Origin: Candidatus Methanoperedens sp.
GTDB taxonomy: Archaea; Halobacteriota; Methanosarcinia; Methanosarcinales; Methanoperedenaceae
Length of the DNA stretch: 33,100 nucleotides
Direction: 5' to 3'
Assembly: GCA_027460605.1 (NCBI GenBank)
Contig: JAPZAN010000120.1
Location: 1-33,100 of the forward strand
The notes beneath the pieces were generated by a model. The model worked only from the letters and a program-made list of their open reading frames with translations, did not search any database and was not told where the DNA came from. Both the position numbers and the translations under genes were made by a program. Positions within the stretch are counted from its first letter, which is position 1, and each line of letters begins with the position of its first letter. This document shows positions 26,720 through 33,100 of the stretch, piece by piece.

Positions 26720-28420
26720 ATGTTCAGGCACGACATCATAATAGTGGGAGGAGGTCTGGCGGGTTTGCGCGCCGCTTTAGCAATCAGGGGCGCCGATGTG
26801 GCAGTCATATCCAGAGTCCATCCCTTGCGCTCACATTCGGTAGCAGCCCAGGGCGGTATAAATGCCGCGCTTGCGAAAAACGACAGGTGGGAAGACCACG
26901 CTTTTGACACGATAAAAGGAAGCGATTACCTTGCAGACCAGGACGCTGTGGAAGTGCTGTGTCAGGATGCGCCGGCGCGTGTAATTGAAATGGAGCGATG
27001 GGGGGCGCTTTTTTCAAGAACCGATGAAGGAATGATTGCCCAGCGCCCTTTCGGCGGCGCAGGCTATCCGCGCACGGCTTACGCAGAGGACAGGACAGGT
27101 CATGCGCTGTTGCATACGATGTACGAGCAGGCGCTTAAAAATGGCATCAAATTCTATGAAGAATGGCTGGTAACGCGGCTTGTCGTAAAGACCCCGTATT
27201 TAAATACGGGGACTAATAACGGCAGATGTTCAGGCGTTGTCGGATACAACATCGCAAACGGGAGAATAGAGGGGTTTCTTGCAAAAGCAGTGATTTTCGC
27301 TACCGGTGGATACGGAAGAATATACAGGCGTTCAACGAACTCTATCATAAATACGGGATTCGGGTGTGCTGTGGCATACAGAAGCGGCGTTGCACTTTCG
27401 GACATGGAATTTGTCCAGTTCCATCCCACCACGCTTTACGGAACGAATATACTTATTACAGAAGGTGCTCGCGGCGAAGGGGGTCTCCTCAAGAATAAAC
27501 ACGGCGAGCGGTTCATGGCGCGTTATTCTCCCCATTTGCTTGACCTTGCGCCGCGGGATATAGTGGCGCGCGCCATCCAGACCGAGATAAACGAGGGCAG
27601 GGGATTTGAAGGCGGTTACGTTCACCTTGAACTGATGCACATAGGCGGGCGGAAAATCAAAGAGCGCCTGCCTGGAATCAGGCAGATAGCTATGGATTTT
27701 GCGAACATCGACCCGATTGAAGAGCCGATACCCATCCAGCCGGCGCAGCATTATTCCATGGGAGGGATTGCTTCAAATAAAAACTGTGAGACCTCACTTT
27801 CAGGATTCTACGTGTGCGGTGAATGCTCCTGCCTCAGCGTGCACGGGGCAAACAGGCTTGGCGGGAATTCACTGCTTGAGACGATAGTTTTCGGGAAGCT
27901 CGCCGGGGAAAATGCAGCGATGTTTGCGAATGGAATCGGCTTTGAAGCAGCGGATATCATGGAAAAAGCGGTTCATGGGGAATTGCAGCGGGTTTCGGCG
28001 CTTCTTGGCAAGAACGAAGGCGAAGCATTCTTCAAAATCCGCGATGAGCTAAAGGAAATCATGGATGAAAAAGTCGGGATATTCCGTGATGAAGAGAACC
28101 TGAAGGCGGCGCTTGGTAAAATCAGGGAACTCAAGATGCGCTACGGGAGTGTGTATGTCAGGAATAAAGGCACTGTTTTTAACCAGGAACTCGTGAATGC
28201 GATTGAGCTTGAAGGAATGCTGGATATTGCAGAAGTTATTTGCATCGGGGCAATTGAGCGGAAGGAAAGCCGCGGTTCGCATTTCAGGCTTGATTATCCC
28301 GCAAGGGATGATGCGAACTGGCTCAGGCATACGCTGGTTACATTTGCGCCTGAAGGGCTGCGCGTGGAGTACAAGCCTGTGAATATAACAATGTATCCAC
28401 CCAAGCCGAGGGAGTATTGA
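26720..28420 (+). CDS. sdhA: Succinate dehydrogenase/fumarate reductase flavoprotein subunit
   Basis: [95 protein letters not shown]. Confidence 0.95.
   Translation: MFRHDIIIVGGGLAGLRAALAIRGADVAVISRVHPLRSHSVAAQGGINAALAKNDRWEDHAFDTIKGSDYLADQDAVEVLCQDAPARVIEMERWGALFSRTDEGMIAQRPFGGAGYPRTAYAEDRTGHALLHTMYEQALKNGIKFYEEWLVTRLVVKTPYLNTGTNNGRCSGVVGYNIANGRIEGFLAKAVIFATGGYGRIYRRSTNSIINTGFGCAVAYRSGVALSDMEFVQFHPTTLYGTNILITEGARGEGGLLKNKHGERFMARYSPHLLDLAPRDIVARAIQTEINEGRGFEGGYVHLELMHIGGRKIKERLPGIRQIAMDFANIDPIEEPIPIQPAQHYSMGGIASNKNCETSLSGFYVCGECSCLSVHGANRLGGNSLLETIVFGKLAGENAAMFANGIGFEAADIMEKAVHGELQRVSALLGKNEGEAFFKIRDELKEIMDEKVGIFRDEENLKAALGKIRELKMRYGSVYVRNKGTVFNQELVNAIELEGMLDIAEVICIGAIERKESRGSHFRLDYPARDDANWLRHTLVTFAPEGLRVEYKPVNITMYPPKPREY
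27192..27211. repeat. Perfect 20-bp palindrome inside sdhA
   Basis: CCCCGTATTTAAATACGGGG equals its own reverse complement. Confidence 0.95.
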
Positions 28421-28448
28421 GCAAGAATGCCCATTACTGAAAATAGAT

Positions 28449-28943
28449 TTACCTGTACGCTTTTAATATCTCAATACCTTTTTTTGGAAGTTCAAGTATA
28501 TCCCTGCAAAGACAGTCCTTATCGTTACAAATCTTTTTACCGATTAAAGCATCCATATGTTCTTTATAGACCTCCTGCGCCGTCTTTTTAAAATCATTGT
28601 GATAATACGTTTTAATAACAAGGTTACTTAAATTGATACTCCCGTTGAACGTAGGTTCCTTCTCAAATAAGGCCGGCACTGTGATCAGTTTCTTCCCGTT
28701 GTCAAGCTCAGACAGGAAAACAAAAATCGTCCTCCCGACATAAGCCTGTGCAGCCGCAGCTTCTATGCATCCCCTGAAACCTTTTCCATTGACCCCGTTA
28801 ATTAACAATCCGCAGTATCCCACTCCATTTCCATTCAGGAAATACCTTACCCTGAGGGATAATTCCACATGCATGATAGGCACTTTAATCTCAGAATGCT
28901 GATTATCGGCATTTAATTCCAGAAACCCGTCTAAATTATCCAT
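28449..28943 (-). CDS. Hypothetical protein
   Basis: 164 aa ORF, no family recognised; C-terminal ICNDKDCLCRDIL. Confidence 0.6.
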   Translation of the reverse strand: MDNLDGFLELNADNQHSEIKVPIMHVELSLRVRYFLNGNGVGYCGLLINGVNGKGFRGCIEAAAAQAYVGRTIFVFLSELDNGKKLITVPALFEKEPTFNGSINLSNLVIKTYYHNDFKKTAQEVYKEHMDALIGKKICNDKDCLCRDILELPKKGIEILKAYR

Positions 28944-28971
28944 AAATCCTTTTTTGTTGGGTAATATGAAA

Positions 28972-29382
28972 TCAGGGGCTTATTTTTTCAAGCCTTATCC
29001 TGAACTCTTTCCTGTGCCTTTTCTCTTCATCCAGTATATGTTTTAACACCCCGACCACTTCAGCATCGTCTATCATTTCAATATGCTTTTTGTATCTCTC
29101 AATAGCATCTGTTTCAAGCGCTTTTTGTTTTTCCAGTTGACCTTTGAGGTCATCTCCCCCGAAATCAAGCTCGTTGTGTTCCATACCCGGCTTCCCGCCC
29201 CGTTTCACGATAAGCTCGGCAAGCCAGTTCATGTGCCTCATTTCGTCAATTGCAATCGCTTCTGTGACCCTGCTCGGGTCGCACCTGGGCATGATAAATG
29301 CATTCCTGACATAAATCAGGGTAGTTTCGATTTCCTTCACATAATCTTCGTTTAATAAACGGATTATTTCTCCAGCTTCCAA
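28972..29382 (-). CDS. Ferritin-like/bacterioferritin-type protein
   Basis: Four-helix pattern with E...E, AIAIDEMRHMNWLAELI, ALETDAIERYKKHIEMIDD, LKHILDEEKRHRKEF metal-ligand motifs. Confidence 0.85.
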   Translation of the reverse strand: MEAGEIIRLLNEDYVKEIETTLIYVRNAFIMPRCDPSRVTEAIAIDEMRHMNWLAELIVKRGGKPGMEHNELDFGGDDLKGQLEKQKALETDAIERYKKHIEMIDDAEVVGVLKHILDEEKRHRKEFRIRLEKISP

Positions 29383-29480
29383 ATTCAGCCCTCCGTGTTT
29401 ACAGGATGATTGAGCGCATGAGTATTTATCTTTAATTGAATACTCATCATTTTTATAGCAGTTGCGTATATTTCAGGTAT

Positions 29481-29933
29481 ATGTTAGAATCCCTTCAAGC
29501 CATCCTGTTAAATTACGGTTATCTCGGTCTTTTTCTTGCAAGTTTCCTTGCATCTACGATAGTTCCTTTCGGAAGCGAGGGGATTCTTGTATTTCTCGTT
29601 TACGAGAAATTCAATATCCCAGCCCTGGTGTTTGTCGCATCGGCAGGAAACTACTTTGGCGCCTGCACAACTTATTATATAGGGTTAAAAGGAAGAAGTT
29701 TTGCCCAAAAATATCTTTCCATTGATCCCGGGAATCTTGAAAAGGCAGAAAAATATTTCTCAAAATACGGGGCAGCCGTGCTTTTATTTACATGGCTGCC
29801 ATTTATAGGAGATGTTTTTACTGTCTTTGGCGGATTACTGCGGTTTAAGTTCTGGATTTTTTCAGTTCTTGTGTTTACAGGAAAGTTTCTGCGCTATCTG
29901 GTTGTGGCATATCTTGCGGCAGCGGTTTTTTAA
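29481..29933 (+). CDS. DedA/YqaA-family (SNARE-associated/VTT) membrane protein
   Basis: MLESLQAILLNYGYLGLFLASFLASTIVPFGSEGILVFLVY...ASAGNYFGACTTYYIGLKGR. Confidence 0.85.
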   Translation: MLESLQAILLNYGYLGLFLASFLASTIVPFGSEGILVFLVYEKFNIPALVFVASAGNYFGACTTYYIGLKGRSFAQKYLSIDPGNLEKAEKYFSKYGAAVLLFTWLPFIGDVFTVFGGLLRFKFWIFSVLVFTGKFLRYLVVAYLAAAVF

Positions 29934-29936
29934 AAA

Positions 29937-29961
29937 ATTAACCGCAGATGAACGCAGATTT
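29937..29961 (-). repeat. Dispersed intergenic repeat, ACCGCAGATGAACGCAGATTT type
   Basis: attaaccgcagatgaacgcagattta starting 3 nt after the DedA-like stop; reverse-complement orientation of copies at 6536 and 23936. Confidence 0.75.
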
Positions 29962-30021
29962 ACCGGCACTTCAAACCAGGACGCAAAGACAGGATGACAG
30001 GCAATTCGAAACGAATTTTTC

Positions 30022-30081
30022 AGACAGGATTTACAGGATTAACAAGATGCGAATAATCCTGTCCATCCTGTTATCCTGTCA
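30022..30081. repeat. Intergenic hairpin repeat, AGGATTAACAGGAT family, copy 3
   Basis: agacaggatttacaggattaacaagatgcgaataatcctgtccatcctgttatcctgtcat; imperfect inverted repeat. Confidence 0.85.
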
Positions 30082-30085
30082 TAAG

Positions 30086-30163
30086 AGCGAGCCGGAGAGG
30101 GCGCTGGAGGAAGTGCATCGGATGTTGAAACTGGGTGGGGTTTTGTCTTTCAGCGACCATTGA
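30086..30163 (+). pseudogene. Remnant of a class I SAM methyltransferase (C-terminal motif fragment)
   Basis: SEPERALEEVHRMLKLGGVLSFSDH* resembles 'ALrEihRvLKpGGiLsfsDH' of UbiE-like methyltransferases; no upstream domain present. Confidence 0.6.
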
Positions 30164-30200
30164 AGTTCAGCCCCTTGCTGGCAAATTTCCTCGATACCTC

Positions 30201-30223
30201 GCTCTCCGCGCCTCTGCGGCTAA
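30201..30223 (-). repeat. Short intergenic repeat, TTAGCCGCAGAGGCGCGGAGAGCG type
   Basis: gctctccgcgcctctgcggctaa directly abutting the radical SAM gene stop. Confidence 0.5.
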
Positions 30224-31306
30224 TTAAGGTATAATCTCGCACCCGTTATTAAACTCAGGATACTCAAAATCCTGCCTTTTCACAACCCCGCTCTCAATCA
30301 GCTCCTTCACCCGCGGCAAAGCCTCCTGCAACTTCCGTACCAGATGCCTGACCGTAGAGCAAATCAGGGCAAACCCGTTCTCCCTGAGCATTTCCTGCGA
30401 CCTGTTCACAAAAAGACACCTGCCGCCGCAGATATGGAATATGTCGCATGATACACATGGCTCGCCAACTGAGGCTTTATCGCAAAGCGAGCGCGGACTG
30501 TCGTCAAATATCGAGCCTATAACTGAAAAATCAAAATCGATGGACACGGGGCAGGCAGAAATCCTGCCGTCCGGCATAATTGAAAAAAAATCAATTCCTG
30601 AACCGCATCGAAGGCGCGATTTTTTACCTGATAGCAGCGAATCCATCATGCCTATAAACGGGACTATCCCGCAAACGCGATTCGAGCGCGACATCTCATC
30701 CACCCACCAGTCCGCAAGCAAAGTGACTCCGGAATTATATTCAGCAATCCATTCAACAAGTCCGGGTTCTGTATTTTCCCAGGCTTCCCAGAACATATCA
30801 AAACTGAGCTGCCAGTGAACATGGTCAAAAAACCCGGTGCCAAGAAGATGCCGCACGTTTTCGTAGATATCCGTACCCTGCGCCACCGTCATCCTTGCTA
30901 CGAGGTCGCCGCAAAAGCCTCGGCGTTTTATGAGTTTTGAATTATGTATGATGCGGTCATATACGCCCTTTCCCCGTTCCCTGTCCGTAACTTCCTTTGT
31001 CCCGTCGATTGATACGAGGATGGAATGGAATTTTTCAAGATATTTGGTTTCGATTTTATCTAAAAGCAGACCATTTGTCTGGATAACGAAACGCCCAGGA
31101 ATCGCATCCATGATATTTTCCATGGTCTTGATGCGAAGGAGGGGTTCGCCTCCGTAAAATTCGAGAACAGGGTTGCTGTCCAGGGATAAAAACGATTTAA
31201 GGTCTGCAATCGAATACTGGATTTCTTTTGGATGGGTGTCGCTTCCGCCGCCGCAGTAATTGCAATTGAGATTGCATTCTTTTGTCAGGATTATGTGGTA
31301 GTGCAT
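30224..31306 (-). CDS. Radical SAM/SPASM protein, putative peptide-modifying (AF1577-type)
   Basis: MHYHIILTKECNLNCNYCGGGS (CxxxCxxC), FYGGEPLLR, SPASM-type CGSGIDFFSIMPDGRISACPVSIDF...C..CDIFHICGGRCLF. Confidence 0.88.
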   Translation of the reverse strand: MHYHIILTKECNLNCNYCGGGSDTHPKEIQYSIADLKSFLSLDSNPVLEFYGGEPLLRIKTMENIMDAIPGRFVIQTNGLLLDKIETKYLEKFHSILVSIDGTKEVTDRERGKGVYDRIIHNSKLIKRRGFCGDLVARMTVAQGTDIYENVRHLLGTGFFDHVHWQLSFDMFWEAWENTEPGLVEWIAEYNSGVTLLADWWVDEMSRSNRVCGIVPFIGMMDSLLSGKKSRLRCGSGIDFFSIMPDGRISACPVSIDFDFSVIGSIFDDSPRSLCDKASVGEPCVSCDIFHICGGRCLFVNRSQEMLRENGFALICSTVRHLVRKLQEALPRVKELIESGVVKRQDFEYPEFNNGCEIIP

Positions 31307-31348
31307 GAAGCAAATCCTGAATGGGGTGGTTGTTGTTATGCCTGAATC

Positions 31349-32836
31349 TTAATCCATGTCAAAATCTTTTTTCTTGGGATGCGCATCCTTCGCAGAAGCT
31401 ATCACATCATCGATACGCAATATCATGGATGCAGCTTCAGTAGCCGACGTAATTGCCTGCGTTTTCACGCGAAGCGGTTCGATAACGCCGTTCTTCATCA
31501 TATCCACTGGTTTGCCCTCGTACACATCAAGACCGACATTCTTGTTCCCCTGTTCATGCTCTCTTCGCAGTTCCACAAGCATATCTATGGCGTCAAGACC
31601 TGCATTCTCAGCCAGGGTCTTGGGGATGATTTCAAGCGCCTGCGCGAATTTATTCACCGCAAGCTGTTCCCTGCCTTCCAGTGTGGAAGCATAATCCTTG
31701 AGGCGAAGAGCAAGTTCTATTTCGGGCGAGCCGCCGCCTGCCAGTATTTTCTCATCCTCGATCGCCACGCCCACTACACGCAACGCATCATGCATCGCCC
31801 TGTCAAGGCTTGTGACGACATGTTCGGTTCCGCCGCGCAGCAATATTGAATAAGTATCAGGATTCTTGCATCCGGTAACGAATATCATTTCCCCGTTCCC
31901 GACCATCCTCTCTTCGACAAGCCCTGCATATCCCAGAGCTTCAGGTCTTATCTCATCCAGGCTTGTGATTATTTTGCCGCCTGTAGCCCGTGATAATTTC
32001 ACAAGGTCGTTCTTCTTTACCCTGTGCGTCACGAAAATACCTGCTTTTGCAAGGAAATACCTTGCAAGGTCGTCAACGCCTTTCTGGCAGAATACTACGT
32101 TTACGCCGCCATTGAGCGTTGCGAGGATGGCTATTTTCGCATTCTCTATCCGGGAGGGCATGCTCGAATGGGTCTTTGTCCTGTCCAGGATTATCCCCTG
32201 CACAAGCTCGCTGTCCTCCACGCTTCCTTCCCCGCGCCGCTCGATTGATATGTCCTTGATGTTCACTTTCCTTTTCCCGTTCTCTGTTTTAACTATCGAT
32301 TTAATGGCTTTGACAACAAGGTCGGAAAGTTTTTCTCTTGAGAATTCGATGCCTTTCCCTGTAAGCGCGGTCTGGGCGATTTTACGAAGCTGCTCGTCTG
32401 TTGAATCAACTGAAATATCATTGAGGATTTCTTTTGACTTGTGCGCTGCAAGGTTATACCCGTGGATAATGGTTGTCGGGTGAACTCCCAGTTCCATCAG
32501 TTCCTGAGCGCCTTTTAGAAACTCGCCGGTCAATACCGCTGCTGTTGTTGTCCCGTCCCCGACTTCATCATCCTGCGTCTTTGCGACTTCAGCTACAATC
32601 TTTGCTGCGGGGTGCTTGATTTGCATCTCATCAAGTATTGTGGCGCCGTCGTTTGTGATAATTACAAGTCCTGCCGGGTCTGTGAGCATCTTGTCCAATC
32701 CTTTTGGACCGAGCGTGGTTCTCACGGCTTCTGCCACTGCCCTGGCTGCCATAATATTACTTCTCTTGGCTTCTTCTCCTCTTGTCTCTTGCGTTCCCAT
32801 TTTTAAAATGATAATCGGCTGCGTTTGACCTGGCAT
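31349..32836 (-). CDS. ths: Thermosome (group II chaperonin) subunit lacking the canonical helical-protrusion segment
   Basis: [78 protein letters not shown] lacks the usual EVEKTEIDAKI...LDQEE...MVDKI stretch. Confidence 0.95.
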   Translation of the reverse strand: MPGQTQPIIILKMGTQETRGEEAKRSNIMAARAVAEAVRTTLGPKGLDKMLTDPAGLVIITNDGATILDEMQIKHPAAKIVAEVAKTQDDEVGDGTTTAAVLTGEFLKGAQELMELGVHPTTIIHGYNLAAHKSKEILNDISVDSTDEQLRKIAQTALTGKGIEFSREKLSDLVVKAIKSIVKTENGKRKVNIKDISIERRGEGSVEDSELVQGIILDRTKTHSSMPSRIENAKIAILATLNGGVNVVFCQKGVDDLARYFLAKAGIFVTHRVKKNDLVKLSRATGGKIITSLDEIRPEALGYAGLVEERMVGNGEMIFVTGCKNPDTYSILLRGGTEHVVTSLDRAMHDALRVVGVAIEDEKILAGGGSPEIELALRLKDYASTLEGREQLAVNKFAQALEIIPKTLAENAGLDAIDMLVELRREHEQGNKNVGLDVYEGKPVDMMKNGVIEPLRVKTQAITSATEAASMILRIDDVIASAKDAHPKKKDFDMD

Positions 32837-32853
32837 AGATATTCTCCTTATAA

Positions 32854-33024
32854 TTAATTAAATGAATTACGTCGCCGACTTTTTCCAATAATGGATTTAG
32901 CCGTGACTTTCTGTTGTTTCATGTTTATAGTTCTATAAAAAGACTTCGCTGAGGATTCTGCTATATCATTTCCTGAAATAATTTCCTCATTCATAACTTC
33001 TTTTACCTTTTGCACAGTTTTCAT
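32854..33024 (-). CDS. Small hypothetical protein (56 aa)
   Basis: MKTVQKVKEVMNEEIISGNDIAESSAKSFYRTINMKQQKVTAKSIIGKSRRRNSFN, starts just after an upstream partial CDS stop. Confidence 0.3.
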   Translation of the reverse strand: MKTVQKVKEVMNEEIISGNDIAESSAKSFYRTINMKQQKVTAKSIIGKSRRRNSFN

Positions 33025-33029
33025 AAAAT

Positions 33030-33098
33030 TCACCAACCAAACATCTTAAAAGCAAAACCTAGCCAAACTTCAGGAGGCATCTTCCTCATAAAAGCCTC
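33030..33098 (-). CDS. Partial CDS, C-terminal end only
   Basis: Minus-strand frame open from window edge: EAFMRKMPPEVWLGFAFKMFGW*, stop at 33030-33032. Confidence 0.35.
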   Translation of the reverse strand, partial: EAFMRKMPPEVWLGFAFKMFGW

Positions 33099-33100
33099 AT

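Noticed and set aside
16898-30081. CRISPR array
   Set aside because: The repeated units are isolated hairpins kilobases apart, without regular spacers; no cas genes seen.
29948-30163. 71-aa ORF taken as a complete gene
   Set aside because: Most of it translates repeat DNA; only the last ~25 residues look like a methyltransferase remnant.
31866-32483. 205-aa plus-strand ORF antisense to the thermosome gene
   Set aside because: Fully antisense to an unambiguous thermosome CDS; low-complexity Ser/Phe-rich translation typical of shadow ORFs.
1-33100. tRNA or rRNA genes
   Set aside because: No convincing cloverleaf or conserved rRNA segment was recognised by eye; a tRNAscan/Infernal run would be needed to exclude them.

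Overview
The window looks like a chromosomal segment of a methanogen-related archaeon, probably Methanosarcinales or Methanoperedens-like. This is inferred from TiaS, RPA plus an RPA-associated protein, TrmB, NOB1, thermosome, S-layer-type domains, AF1577-type radical SAM and DUF169. No database search was possible. Housekeeping genes: tiaS, nadE, rpa operon, pheT, nob1, sdh/frd genes, bioY, thermosome. Accessory content: a DUF433/DUF5615 toxin-antitoxin pair, a split RND (HAE3/MMPL-like) transporter operon with a COG1361-like partner and divergent TrmB regulator, a cupin-membrane fusion and dispersed intergenic repeats. The best candidate for an undescribed system is the operon at 18929-23809 (minus strand): a DNA methyltransferase, a protein with two GHKL ATPase domains, and a divergent receiver-like protein. 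A second signal is that three conserved genes (pheT, sdhB, thermosome) each lack a conserved internal segment. These could be assembly errors, pseudogenes or real variants. Three intergenic AGGATTAACAGGAT hairpins, several CCGCAGA(T/G)G repeats at gene 3' ends, a perfect 20-bp palindrome inside sdhA, and a methyltransferase remnant are also reported.
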